Of a stretch of 64,000 nucleotides of DNA, positions 35,496 to 43,176 are shown piece by piece. The position numbers and the translations under genes were made by a program. Numbering within the stretch: the stretch's first letter is position 1; each line of letters begins with the position of its first letter. The stretch is from Streptomyces wuyuanensis (GTDB taxonomy: Bacteria; Actinomycetota; Actinomycetes; Streptomycetales; Streptomycetaceae). Under the pieces are notes generated by a model. It saw only the letters and a program-made list of their open reading frames with translations, was not told the origin of the DNA and did not search any database. The stretch is from positions 62,001 to 126,000 of the forward strand of contig NZ_FNHI01000002.1 in assembly GCF_900103455.1 (NCBI RefSeq). Reading direction: 5' to 3'.

Positions 35496-35795
35496 ATGAA
35501 GCAAGCTGCTGCCAAGACCCTCGGTGTCGCCGCTCTCGGCGCCGCCTTTGCCGCTGCCGCCGCCGGTTCCGCGTCGGCCGCGACGTCCCTCCCCGACGTC
35601 GGCACGCCGGTGGACGCGCTCTCCGCCGTCCAGCCGACCGTGCTGCCCGCCGTCGAGGAGCTCGCCCAGCAGTCCGGTCCCAGGATCCTGCCCGCCCCCG
35701 CACCCGCCCCCGTCGGCGGCCTCCTGGGCGGTCTGCCGCTCAGTGGCCTGCCGCTGAACGGCCTGCCCCTGAACGGCCTGCCGCTGCCCATGTGA
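35496..35795 (+). CDS. Small secreted protein with GLPLNGLPL repeats
   Basis: This 99-residue protein has an Ala-rich signal peptide (KTLGVAALGAAFAAAAAGSA, likely cut after ASA). The mature region reads TSLPDVGTPVDALSAVQP, and the C-terminus has tandem repeats: GLLGGLPLSGLPLNGLPLNG then LPLPM. ATG 35496 follows AAGGAAA. Similar small exported proteins, sometimes mis-annotated as ATP-binding proteins, are common in Streptomyces, and their function is unknown. Another one lies at 41837-42178. The repeat tail could self-assemble or bind a surface polymer, which is speculative. Confidence 0.82.
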   Translation: MKQAAAKTLGVAALGAAFAAAAAGSASAATSLPDVGTPVDALSAVQPTVLPAVEELAQQSGPRILPAPAPAPVGGLLGGLPLSGLPLNGLPLNGLPLPM

Positions 35796-35853
35796 CCAGG
35801 GCGCACGGCGTCCGGTGACGAGGGACGCCCGACGGCGCGAGCGCCGACGACGA

Positions 35854-35887
35854 GGGGCGCGCACCCGGACATCCGGGTGCGCGCCCC
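35854..35887. terminator. Bidirectional terminator, 16-bp perfect stem
   Basis: GGGGCGCGCACCCGGA (35854-35869) pairs with 35872-35887 across CA. It lies between convergent genes (secreted protein + and PspC -). Confidence 0.85.
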
Positions 35888-35918
35888 TGTGCGCTGGTCG
35901 CGCTGGTCGCGGCGGTCG

Positions 35919-36119
35919 TCACCAGGCGGTGGACGTGGTCTTCTCCGTCGGCAGCAGCAGCCACAGCGCCAGGTACAGCAGGATCTGCGGGCCGGGCAGC
36001 AGGCAGGACGCCAGGAAGATCACGCGCATCGTGGTCGCGGAGGTGCCGAAGCGCCGTGCCAGCGCTGCGCACACACCGCCGATCATGCGTCCGTCACGAG
36101 GGCGGGCAAGTGCGGCCAT
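35919..36119 (-). CDS. PspC-domain membrane protein
   Basis: This 66-residue protein is a single PspC domain: ARPRDGRMIGGVCAALARRF, then GTSATTMRVIFLASCLLPGP and QILLYLALWLLLP with one or two membrane segments. PspC proteins take part in envelope-stress responses or act as small membrane regulators. ATG 36119 follows AAGGAGC (GTGAAGGAGCCCGCC). It is monocistronic, with a gap of about 90 bp to the VanZ gene upstream. Confidence 0.88.
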   Translation of the reverse strand: MAALARPRDGRMIGGVCAALARRFGTSATTMRVIFLASCLLPGPQILLYLALWLLLPTEKTTSTAW

Positions 36120-36211
36120 GGCGGGCTCCTTCACGAGTCCTTCCGGGGAGCCGCTCCGTCGGGCTCCCGATGACTCCATCTTCACCGGGAACAAGCGGAA
36201 CAAGCGTCGCT

Positions 36212-36790
36212 CTAGGGGGCGATCCCGACCCTGGGAATCGTCGGGGTGGGCCCCTGAGGAGCGTCCTCCCGGAGCAGGGGCCCCCGCTCCTTCCCAGGGC
36301 CTGCCGGCCGCCGTCCGGAGCCCCCGCGCCGCAGCCGGGCCCGTCCGGCGGGCACGACGAGGAGATGGGCCAGCGCCACCCCGGCCGTGTTGAGCAGCAG
36401 CGAGTCCACGTCGGCGACCCGGCCCGGCACCGCGGTCTGGAGCAGTTCGATGCCCAGGGACAGCAGCGCACCGGCCGCGACCGTACGTGCCAGTGAGGCC
36501 CAGGGGGAGACGGCGAGCCTGCCGCCCGCCATCGGGAGCAGTATCCCGAGCGGAGCCAGGAGCAGCATTCCCTCGCCGATCCGGCGGGCCGCCCGTACCG
36601 GGCCCGCCGCGAGGTCGGCCTTGATGCCCGCCAGCGGTTCCAGGTTCGCCGCCGTCACCCACGGCACATCCAGCGGGCGGAGCGTCAGCCACGCCACGAG
36701 AGCGAGATGTGCGAGCAGGAGGACGCCTCCTGCGACGCGGAAGCGGATGGCGGCACTGCCGCCCGAACCTTGACGCTGCACGCACCCCAA
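36212..36790 (-). CDS. VanZ-family membrane protein
   Basis: This 192-residue protein has four hydrophobic segments (FRVAGGVLLLAHLALVAWLT, GEGMLLLAPLGILLPMAGG, LARTVAAGALLSLGIELLQT and SLLLNTAGVALAHLLVVP) with the VanZ signature around GIELLQTAVPGRVADVDSLL. VanZ homologues are membrane proteins, some affecting teicoplanin susceptibility, whose molecular role is unclear. The C-terminus is a hydrophilic tail. It sits downstream of the afsQ operon on the same strand with about 70 bp between, so it may be co-transcribed. Confidence 0.87.
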   Translation of the reverse strand: MGCVQRQGSGGSAAIRFRVAGGVLLLAHLALVAWLTLRPLDVPWVTAANLEPLAGIKADLAAGPVRAARRIGEGMLLLAPLGILLPMAGGRLAVSPWASLARTVAAGALLSLGIELLQTAVPGRVADVDSLLLNTAGVALAHLLVVPAGRARLRRGGSGRRPAGPGKERGPLLREDAPQGPTPTIPRVGIAP

Positions 36791-36859
36791 GACGCGACGA
36801 CCGGCGGGATCGGTTCCGCACCGGCCGCGTCCGCGTCGCGGAACGGCTGCCGAGCCCCG

Positions 36860-37573
36860 TCAGGAAGCGGCCGGCGAGGGCGTCGGGCCCGCGGTCGGCA
36901 GGGCCGTGTCGGGACGCTGCTTGACCGAGTCCGTGCAGCGGTAGCCGCGGGGCGCGTACTCGCCGGGACCCGCGAGCACCACCGTGCCGCTCCCGGTCGC
37001 CACCTCGCTCTCCGCGAGCGTGCACACGACCTGTGCCAGTGCCGCCGGCGGCAGGTCCTCGGGCTGACGGCTCAGCCGCAGCGTGCCGGCGGGGTCGCCG
37101 TCACGCGGCGGGGAGACGGTCAGCGGCCCTCGTACGAGGGTGGCGAACCCGGCCTCCCGCTCGGTCTCCGACGGTTCCTCCAGCAGCTCGCCGAGGAGCG
37201 CCTGGGCGATCCGCACCCGGTTGCCGGTCCGCCCCTCGGAGATCGGAACGGTACGGTCCACCGCCTCCAGCGCCGACGCGCACACCAGGTACACCCGCAC
37301 CGGCATCTGCGGCTGCGTCTGGGTGGCGGTCTCCTTGCCGGAGAGCGTGCACGGCACCCGGGAGGGCGCCGGGCCGGCGTCGACCGGCACCGTGGTCGTC
37401 CTGATGCCGCAGCCGCTGACGGCCGCCGCCAGGGCGATGGCACCGGCCAGGGCGGCGACCGCCCGACGCGCCCCCGGACGCGAGGTGCCGTGCTCCGTCC
37501 CGGCCGCGTTGCCACCGGCGCCCGCCGGCGCGTCCGGCACGGGGGACCGGCGTGACCCACGTACTCGGCTCAC
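36860..37573 (-). CDS. Lipoprotein of the afsQ operon
   Basis: This 237-residue lipoprotein begins with about 25 hydrophilic residues, then a signal helix (AVAALAGAIALAAAVSGCGI, Cys about residue 50). The mature domain resembles GerMN-type lipoproteins: MPVRVYLVCASALEAVDRTV, VRIAQALLGELLEEPSETE, LPPAALAQVVCTLAE. GTG 37573 overlaps the AfsQ2 stop (GTGA), so kinase and lipoprotein are coupled. The genetic link suggests an accessory sensor or modulator of AfsQ2 at the outer face of the membrane. This has not, to my knowledge, been shown biochemically. Confidence 0.85.
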   Translation of the reverse strand: MSRVRGSRRSPVPDAPAGAGGNAAGTEHGTSRPGARRAVAALAGAIALAAAVSGCGIRTTTVPVDAGPAPSRVPCTLSGKETATQTQPQMPVRVYLVCASALEAVDRTVPISEGRTGNRVRIAQALLGELLEEPSETEREAGFATLVRGPLTVSPPRDGDPAGTLRLSRQPEDLPPAALAQVVCTLAESEVATGSGTVVLAGPGEYAPRGYRCTDSVKQRPDTALPTAGPTPSPAAS

Positions 37574-39093
37574 CGCGCGTCGCCCGCCTCTCCCTGCTCG
37601 GTGTCGCGCTCCTGGCCGGGACGCCCGTGGCCCTCCGGGGAGATGCCGGAGGCGTCGCGCGGCAGCCGCAGCACGAACACCGCACCGCCGTCGCCGTCCG
37701 TCGAGTTGGCCGCGGTGATGCCGCCGCCGTGGATGAGGGCGTTCTCCATCGCGATGGACAGTCCCAGGCCGCTGCCCTCGGACCGCGGCCGCGAGGCGCT
37801 CGCCTTGTAGAACCGGTCGAAGACGTGCGGCAGGACCTCCTCCGGGATGCCGGGACCGTGGTCCCGTACCTCGATGACCAGCTCCTCGCCCTCCGTCCGC
37901 ACCGCCACCCGGACCGGCGAGCCGCCGTGCTTCAGGGCGTTGCCGATCAGATTCGCCAGTATGACGTCGAGGCGGCGCGGGTCGAGGCGGGCCATGATGC
38001 CGCGCTCCGCGTCCAGTTCCACGGCGTCGAGCCAGGCCCGGGCGTCGATGCAGGCGGTGACCTGGTCGGCGACGTCGACGTCGTCCAGGACCAGCCGGGC
38101 CGTGCCCGCGTCGAAGCGGGTCACCTCCATCAGATTCTCCACCAGGTCGTTCAGCCGTCGCGTCTCGCTCACCACCAGCTCCACGGCCGGGGCGATCATC
38201 GGGTCGAGGGTGTCCTGCTCGCCCTCCAGGATCTCCGTCACGGCGGTGAGCGCGGTGAGCGGCGTGCGCAGCTCGTGCGACATGTCGGCGACGAAGCGGC
38301 GGCTGGACTCCTCCCGCGCGCTCATGTCCGCCATCTTCTTCTCCAGCGACTCCGCCGCGTTGTTGAAGGTCCGCGACAGATCGGCCAGTTCGTCCGTGCC
38401 GGACACCTGGAGCCGGGTGTCCAGCTTGCCCTCGCCGAGCTGCCGCGCCGCCTGCCCGAGCCGCTGGACCGGCTTGAGCACGGTCGTCGCGGCCGCCTGC
38501 GCCAGCAGCGCCGAGCCGGCCAGGGCCAGGGCCGTGGCGATACCCAGCGACCACGCGAGCGAGTTCAGGTCCTGGCGCTCCTGGTCGAGCGACTTGAACA
38601 GATAGCCGGTGGGCCCTCCGCCGACGATGCGCGTACCGGCGACCAGATAGGGCGTGTTGCCGCGCTGGGTGCGCACCCAGAACAGATGCGGCTGCTCGTT
38701 CACCGCGTCCCGCAGCTGCGCGGGTACGTCGTCGAGCGTGAAGAGGTCCGGGTCGGAGGCGCCGACGATCGGCTTGCCGGCCGCCCGCTCCCCGAGCAGC
38801 AGGACGCTGTAGCCGGCCGTGCCGCCCGCCATCTGCTCGGCGGTCGTCTGGAGTTCGCTCTCCGTCGGCCGCGCCGGCAGCGACGCGGCACGGTTCTGCA
38901 TCTGCTGGCGGAAGTCGCCCAGCGCCGCGTCCTGCGTACGGGTCAGCACGGCCTCGCGGTTCAGCCAGTACGCGATGCCGGACGCGGACACGGCGGCGGT
39001 CAGCGCGACCATGCCGAACACGACGACGAGGCGCAGTCTGAGACTGGTCCAGCCAAGTCCCGCCAGTATGGCCCTCTTTGCGGCACCGCTCAC
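37570..39093 (-). CDS. afsQ2: Sensor histidine kinase AfsQ2
   Basis: This 507-residue kinase has transmembrane helices at about 16-37 (RLRLVVVFGMVALTAAVSAS) and about 180-200, enclosing an extracytoplasmic sensor domain. HAMP follows, then the H box FVADMSHELRTPLTALTAVT, N box NLIGNALKHGG, and G boxes RDHGPGIPEE and EGSGLGLSIAMENALIH. GTG 39093 overlaps the AfsQ1 stop by GTGA. With AfsQ1 it forms a two-component system which in S. coelicolor responds to nitrogen conditions (glutamate) and affects antibiotic production and development. Gene order AfsQ1-AfsQ2-lipoprotein with divergent SigQ supports the assignment. Confidence 0.93.
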   Translation of the reverse strand: MSGAAKRAILAGLGWTSLRLRLVVVFGMVALTAAVSASGIAYWLNREAVLTRTQDAALGDFRQQMQNRAASLPARPTESELQTTAEQMAGGTAGYSVLLLGERAAGKPIVGASDPDLFTLDDVPAQLRDAVNEQPHLFWVRTQRGNTPYLVAGTRIVGGGPTGYLFKSLDQERQDLNSLAWSLGIATALALAGSALLAQAAATTVLKPVQRLGQAARQLGEGKLDTRLQVSGTDELADLSRTFNNAAESLEKKMADMSAREESSRRFVADMSHELRTPLTALTAVTEILEGEQDTLDPMIAPAVELVVSETRRLNDLVENLMEVTRFDAGTARLVLDDVDVADQVTACIDARAWLDAVELDAERGIMARLDPRRLDVILANLIGNALKHGGSPVRVAVRTEGEELVIEVRDHGPGIPEEVLPHVFDRFYKASASRPRSEGSGLGLSIAMENALIHGGGITAANSTDGDGGAVFVLRLPRDASGISPEGHGRPGQERDTEQGEAGDAR

Positions 39094-39776
39094 TGAGGCG
39101 TGTCCAGCCGGTAGCCCACGCCTCTGACCGTGCGGATCAGCGTCGGCGAGGACGGGACGTCCTCCACCTTCGCCCGCAACCGCTGGACACACGCGTCCAC
39201 GAGACGGGAGTCGCCCAGGTAGTCGTGCTCCCACACGAGGCGCAGCAGCTGCTGGCGCGAGAGGGCCTGGCCGGGCCGGCGGCTCAGCTCCAGCAGGAGA
39301 CGCAGCTCGGTCGGCGTGAGCTGCAGGTCCTCGCCGTTCTTGGTGACCGTCATCGCGGAGCGGTCGATCACCAGCGAGCCGAAGGTCGCGGAGTCCGTGG
39401 ACTCGCGCTCACCACGCCGCAGCACGGCGCGGATCCGGGCGTCGAGCACCCGCCCCTGCACCGGTTTGACCACGTAGTCGTCGGCGCCCGACTCCAGGCC
39501 GACCACGACGTCGATGTCGTCGCTCCGGGCGGTCAGCAGGATGATCGGCAGCTGGTCCGTGCGCCTGATCCGCCGGCACACCTCGAAACCGTCGATGCCG
39601 GGCAGCATCACATCCAGCACGATCAGGTCCGGCCGCTGCTCACGCAGCAGTTTCAGGCCGTCCTCGCCCGTCGCCGCGGTGGCCACACGGTGGCCCTGGC
39701 GTGACAGCGAGAGTTCGAGGGCCGTGCGGATGGCGTCGTCGTCCTCGATCAGCAACAGGAAAGGCACGGAGGTCAT
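39090..39776 (-). CDS. afsQ1: Response regulator AfsQ1
   Basis: This 228-residue OmpR/PhoB-type regulator has a receiver domain at 1-120 (LLLIEDDDAIRTALELSLSR; phospho-acceptor Asp in LIVLDVMLPGIDGFEV; conserved Lys in YVVKPV) and a winged-helix DNA-binding domain at 130-228 (LQLTPTELRLLLELSRRPGQ, LRLVWEHDYLGDSRLVDACV, TLIRTVRGVGYRLD). The sequence matches what I recall of S. coelicolor AfsQ1 almost throughout. ATG 39776 is taken as the start; MTSVPFLLLIEDDD begins the domain. The intergenic region toward sigQ carries its recognition site. Confidence 0.95.
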   Translation of the reverse strand: MTSVPFLLLIEDDDAIRTALELSLSRQGHRVATAATGEDGLKLLREQRPDLIVLDVMLPGIDGFEVCRRIRRTDQLPIILLTARSDDIDVVVGLESGADDYVVKPVQGRVLDARIRAVLRRGERESTDSATFGSLVIDRSAMTVTKNGEDLQLTPTELRLLLELSRRPGQALSRQQLLRLVWEHDYLGDSRLVDACVQRLRAKVEDVPSSPTLIRTVRGVGYRLDTPQ

Positions 39777-39848
39777 TCTGGCCCATGCGGCCCCGACAGT
39801 TCGACCGCTGGACCGCCACGGCCCGTCCCGCCAGGGACACGGGGCCCT

Positions 39849-39864
39849 GTGACAGGCCTGTGAC
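39849..39864. promoter_or_regulatory. AfsQ1-binding site GTGAC-N6-GTGAC
   Basis: A perfect direct repeat GTGAC AGGCCT GTGAC lies 73 bp upstream of the afsQ1 start and 84 bp upstream of the sigQ start. It fits the AfsQ1 consensus GTnAC-n6-GTnAC described for S. coelicolor. Confidence 0.85.
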
Positions 39865-39948
39865 AGTCGGCGGACAGCGGCGTGAAGTCACCCGGGCAGA
39901 GTCTTCTCCACAAGGCACGAACGGACTCCTACCGACGGGGGGCGCGAG

Positions 39949-40728
39949 ATGAACGCACTGCACAGCACCTCTTCAAGCGCAGTTGTCATGCGTCTCCACG
40001 ACGTCGTGCGGAACACCGAGAAGTCCGGCGCCGTGAACGGACGGGGGTGCGTTCGCGGCGCCGGGCGCCAGCACAGGCCGTCGCCGGCGGACCAGGGACG
40101 CACGTCCTGCATGACCGTCGTCGACGTCAGGGTCGAGGGGGGCCACGGGGGAAGCGCGTACGGGGAGGCCGCGGGGGAGCGGAGCGTCACGGGGGAGCGG
40201 GCGGACGCCGAAGCGGCGTTCACCGCCTACGTCCAGGAGCGCCGCGCCTCCCTGTACGCGACGGCTTACCACCTGACCGGCGACCGCTACGAGGCGGAGG
40301 ACCTGCTGCAGAGCGCGCTGTTCTCCACCTACCGGGCGTGGGACCGGATCAGCGACAAGGCGGCGGTCGGCGGCTACCTGCGCCGGACGATGACGAACCT
40401 GCACATCAGCGCCTGGCGCCGGCGCAAGATCGACGAGTACCCGACCGAGGAGCTGCCCGAGACGGCCGGCGACACGGACGCGATGCGCGGCACGGAGCTG
40501 CGGGCGGTCCTGTGGCAGGCCCTGGCACGGCTGCCCGAGCTGCAGCGCACGATGCTGGTGCTGCGCTACTACGAGGGCCGCACGGACCCGGAGATCGCGG
40601 AGATCCTCGACATCAGTGTCGGCACGGTGAAGTCGAGCATCTGGCGCTCCCTGCGCCGGATGCGCGAGGACGACGCCCTCAGCTTCGGCCGTGACGAGGA
40701 GGAGTCCTTCGGCGAGCTGGTGGCCTGA
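39949..40728 (+). CDS. sigQ: ECF sigma factor SigQ
   Basis: This 259-residue sigma factor has region 2 from about residue 85 (AAFTAYVQERRASLYATAYH, DRYEAEDLLQSALFSTYRAW, VGGYLRRTMTNLHISAWRRR) and region 4 from about 185 (LARLPELQRTMLVLRYYEGR, PEIAEILDISVGTVKSSIWR). An N-terminal extension of about 80 basic residues precedes it. ATG 39949 follows GGGGGGCGCGAG. Divergent from afsQ1 with an AfsQ1 box between them, it fits SigQ, a known AfsQ1 target in S. coelicolor that opposes AfsQ1 effects on antibiotic production. No anti-sigma gene is adjacent. Confidence 0.92.
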   Translation: MNALHSTSSSAVVMRLHDVVRNTEKSGAVNGRGCVRGAGRQHRPSPADQGRTSCMTVVDVRVEGGHGGSAYGEAAGERSVTGERADAEAAFTAYVQERRASLYATAYHLTGDRYEAEDLLQSALFSTYRAWDRISDKAAVGGYLRRTMTNLHISAWRRRKIDEYPTEELPETAGDTDAMRGTELRAVLWQALARLPELQRTMLVLRYYEGRTDPEIAEILDISVGTVKSSIWRSLRRMREDDALSFGRDEEESFGELVA

Positions 40729-40778
40729 AGGCGGTACGGGGGGACCACGGGGGACCACGGGGGATCCACGGGGGAGAC

Positions 40779-40823
40779 GAAGCGGGGCCGTACAGGACCG
40801 GGGGTCTTGTACGGTCCCGCTTC
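40779..40823 (+). terminator. Terminator after sigQ
   Basis: A 16-base stem with one mismatch (GAAGCGGGGCCGTACA at 40779-40794 with 40808-40823) is preceded by three near-copies of ACCACGGGGG at 40740-40775. Confidence 0.75.
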
Positions 40824-41077
40824 GCGTGTGCGCGGACGGCCAAGGAGGGCCGGGGCCGGAGGCGTTGCCGGGTCCGGAGCGGGTCGCGGGCCGGGCGGCG
40901 GGCGCCCTGGCCAGGAGGGCCGGATCGTGCGGCGTGTGCTCGTCCGGAGCGGGGTCGTGCGGTTGTGCCCGGGGGCCGCGCCCGAGCAGCCGCGCGTCCC
41001 CACCGGGGCCCGCGCCGGGCTCCGTTTCCGCGAGGCCGGGCCCGCGCCGGTGGACGGGAGTTCGCTCTTCGGGCCGC
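40824..41077. other. Noncoding gap between sigQ and the uridine-kinase-like gene
   Basis: This is very GC-rich sequence between convergent genes. It contains only shadow frames with poor codon character, and no element beyond the sigQ terminator is recognised. Confidence 0.5.
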
Positions 41078-41716
41078 CTACACCGCTTCCGTCGCCGGCG
41101 CGCGGTGGCAGTGCCCCGCGGCAGCGGCGGCGAGGCGGCCCAGGGCCTCGTCCGTGCCGCAGGCGTGGGCGCCGAGCGCCGTCTGGCGGGCGACGATGCC
41201 GCGCTCGGCGCGCATCAGGCGCCAGCCGCGCCGGACGAGGAAGGGCACGGACTTGCGCCCCTCGCGCAGATCGCGCACGAGCCGGCGGCGGAAGGTGGTC
41301 GAGGGGCGTCCACGCAGGCACAGGGCGTCCGCGAGGATGCCGAGTTCCCGGCAGCGGTCCACGATGTCCGCGGCGAAGATGCCCTCCGCGACGAACAGCG
41401 TGGCGCTGGAGATGTCGACGGTCTCGCGGCCGGTCCGGGAGCTGGTGGCGATGTCGTACACGGGGACCGTCGTCCGTCCCGTGCGGCACAGTTCGGCGAC
41501 GGCGCCGACCGCGGCGTCGGCGTCCCAGGAGGCGGGGGAGTCCCAGTCGACGGCCGCCGTGCCCGCCATCAGCGGGAGCGTCGGGTCGTCACCCTCCTTG
41601 TAGAAGTCGTCGAGGCGCAGCACCGGGAGGCCGGAGCGGGCGGCGAGGGACGATTTTCCGGAACCGGAGGGCCCGGACAGCAGGACGACGCGCATCGGCG
41701 GCGGTTGGGAACTCAC
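41078..41716 (-). CDS. Uridine kinase-like P-loop phosphotransferase
   Basis: This 212-residue P-loop kinase has Walker A GPSGSGKSSLAARSG, an LRLDDFYKEGDDPTLPLM substrate loop, the acceptor region AVDWDSPASWDADAA, VPVYDIATSSRTGRETV, VAEGIFAADIVDRC, and a basic LID stretch (RRRLVRDLREGRKSVPFLVR). The pattern resembles uridine/cytidine kinases, which phosphorylate imported nucleosides to UMP or CMP, although it lacks a recognised C-terminal UPRT domain. GTG 41716 or ATG 41695 may start it. A role in pyrimidine salvage fits the nucleoside genes in the window but is not proven. Confidence 0.8.
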   Translation of the reverse strand: MSSQPPPMRVVLLSGPSGSGKSSLAARSGLPVLRLDDFYKEGDDPTLPLMAGTAAVDWDSPASWDADAAVGAVAELCRTGRTTVPVYDIATSSRTGRETVDISSATLFVAEGIFAADIVDRCRELGILADALCLRGRPSTTFRRRLVRDLREGRKSVPFLVRRGWRLMRAERGIVARQTALGAHACGTDEALGRLAAAAAGHCHRAPATEAV

Positions 41717-41836
41717 GGGACACCAGTGTGAGGCATTGACCCGTGCAGGGGATCCCCTGGAGGTCCGGTTGGTATCGAGCGTCACATCGCAACTACGCTG
41801 CGTCGTCGATCGGTTACTTCTGGAGGCAGGATTCCC

Positions 41837-42178
41837 ATGGCAGGCACGAAATTCCTCAGGGCGGCCGGGCTGACCGTCACCGCGCTGGGCGCGGCGCTCG
41901 GCGCCGGGGCGGCACCGGCCCAGGCGGCGCACGCGGACGGCCACGGCTCCGAGACCGTGAACGCCCTCGCGGACACCGTCGGGTACGTCGGAGCCCCCGT
42001 CGAGAGCGTCCCGCTGAACCCGCTCGCGCACACCGGTGTGGATCCGCTCGACAACGGCGTCGGCACGCAGGTCGCCGACTTCAAGGCGCTCAACACCCGG
42101 CACGTCACCGGCTCCCTGGGCAGCCCGCGCGAGGTCCCGGTCGCCGGCCCGCTGCTCGGCGGGCTCATCCCGGGCTGA
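41837..42178 (+). CDS. Small secreted protein
   Basis: This 113-residue protein has a signal peptide (KFLRAAGLTVTALGAALGAG, cleavage after AQA). The mature part reads HADGHGSETVNALADTVGYV, GAPVESVPLNPLAHTGVDPL, DNGVGTQVADFKALNTRHVT and then PLLGGLIPG. There are no cysteines or catalytic motifs. ATG 41837 follows GGAGG by about 10 bases. It resembles other short exported Streptomyces proteins of unknown role, with a C-terminal PLLGGLIPG that echoes the GLLGGLPLSG of 35496-35795. A strong terminator follows immediately. Confidence 0.8.
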   Translation: MAGTKFLRAAGLTVTALGAALGAGAAPAQAAHADGHGSETVNALADTVGYVGAPVESVPLNPLAHTGVDPLDNGVGTQVADFKALNTRHVTGSLGSPREVPVAGPLLGGLIPG

Positions 42179-42194
42179 GGGCGGGGTACGGCGA

Positions 42195-42225
42195 CGGGCC
42201 CGCGGGGAGCATCCCCGCGGGCCCG
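42195..42225. terminator. Bidirectional terminator, 13-bp perfect stem
   Basis: CGGGCCCGCGGGG (42195-42207) pairs with 42213-42225 around AGCAT, between convergent genes ending at 42178 (+) and 42262 (-). Confidence 0.85.
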
Positions 42226-42261
42226 TTCGGCACACCGGCCTCCCGCGGCCGGTGGCAGGCG

Positions 42262-43176
42262 TCAGTACGCGGAGCCGGAGGCCCCCAGCGAACCCGTCGG
42301 GTGCCAGACCGTCTTGGTCTCCAGGAACGACGTCAGCCGGTCCGTGCCGGGCTCGGCCGTCCAGTCCTCGGCGCGGGGCCGCAGCACCCGCTTGAGGTTG
42401 TCCGCGGCGGCGACCTCGAGCTCCTTGGCGAGCTGCGCATCGGCGCCGGTCAGGTCGATCGCGTTGACGTCCTGGTGCGCGGCCAGCGGGGCGGAGATCT
42501 CCGCCGTGCGGCCGGAGAGGACGTTCACGACTCCGCCGGGGAGGTCGGACGTGGCCAGCACCTCGCCGAGGGACAGCGCCGGCAGCGGGGCGCGCTCCGA
42601 GGCGACGACCACGACCGTGTTGCCCGTCGCGATCACGGGGGCGATCACCGAGACCAGCCCGAGGAAGGACGACTCCTGCGGGGCGAGGACGGTGACGACA
42701 CCGGTCGGTTCGGGCGTCGACAGGTTGAAGTACGGGCCGGCGACCGGGTTCGCCCCGCCCACGACCTGGCCGATCTTGTCCGTCCAGCCCGCGTACCAGA
42801 CCCAGCGGTCGATCGCCGCGTCCACGACCGCGCCCGCCTTGGACTTCGACAGGCCCTCGGCCTCGCCGACCTCGCGGACGAACTGCCCGCGGCGGCCCTC
42901 CAGCATCTCGGCGACGCGGTAGAGGATCTGGCCCCGGTTGTACGCCGTGGCGCCCGACCAGCCGCCGAACGCCTTGCGCGCCGCGACCACCGCGTCACGG
43001 GCGTCCTTGCGGGAGGAGAGGGGCGCGTTGGCCAGCCACTTGCCCTTGCCCCCCGCGCCGGCGGCTGATGTCGCTGTGGTCACCTCGTACACCCGGCCGC
43101 TCTCACTGCGGGGGAACTTGCCCCCGACGTACAGCTTGTAGGTCTTGAAGACGGACAGACGCGTCGACTCAGACAT
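42262..43176 (-). CDS. Short aldehyde dehydrogenase-family protein without catalytic cysteine
   Basis: This 304-residue ALDH-fold protein contains the N-terminal NAD-binding part (YKLYVGGKFPRSESGRVYEV, YRVAEMLEGRRGQFVREVGE, VVTVLAPQESSFLGLVSVIA, VIATGNTVVVVASERAPLPA) and a stretch toward GGVVNVLSGRTAEISAPLAA. It then ends with LTGADAQLAKELEVAAADNL and a unique tail. The catalytic Cys motif (GQxCxA) and the general-base region of normal ALDHs are absent, so it is probably inactive or a partner subunit. The ATG at 43176 overlaps the end of the full-length ALDH gene. Together with deoC they form one operon. Confidence 0.85.
   Translation of the reverse strand: MSESTRLSVFKTYKLYVGGKFPRSESGRVYEVTTATSAAGAGGKGKWLANAPLSSRKDARDAVVAARKAFGGWSGATAYNRGQILYRVAEMLEGRRGQFVREVGEAEGLSKSKAGAVVDAAIDRWVWYAGWTDKIGQVVGGANPVAGPYFNLSTPEPTGVVTVLAPQESSFLGLVSVIAPVIATGNTVVVVASERAPLPALSLGEVLATSDLPGGVVNVLSGRTAEISAPLAAHQDVNAIDLTGADAQLAKELEVAAADNLKRVLRPRAEDWTAEPGTDRLTSFLETKTVWHPTGSLGASGSAY

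Noticed and set aside
40740..40776. Three near-identical ACCACGGGGG units as a CRISPR or iteron array
   Set aside because: The units are about 10-12 bp, adjacent without spacers and only three in number. They are simple slippage repeats before the sigQ terminator.
40830..41070. Plus-strand frames between sigQ and the kinase gene as a new gene
   Set aside because: The translations are Arg/Gly/Pro-rich low-complexity with no ribosome site, and the region is bounded by a terminator.
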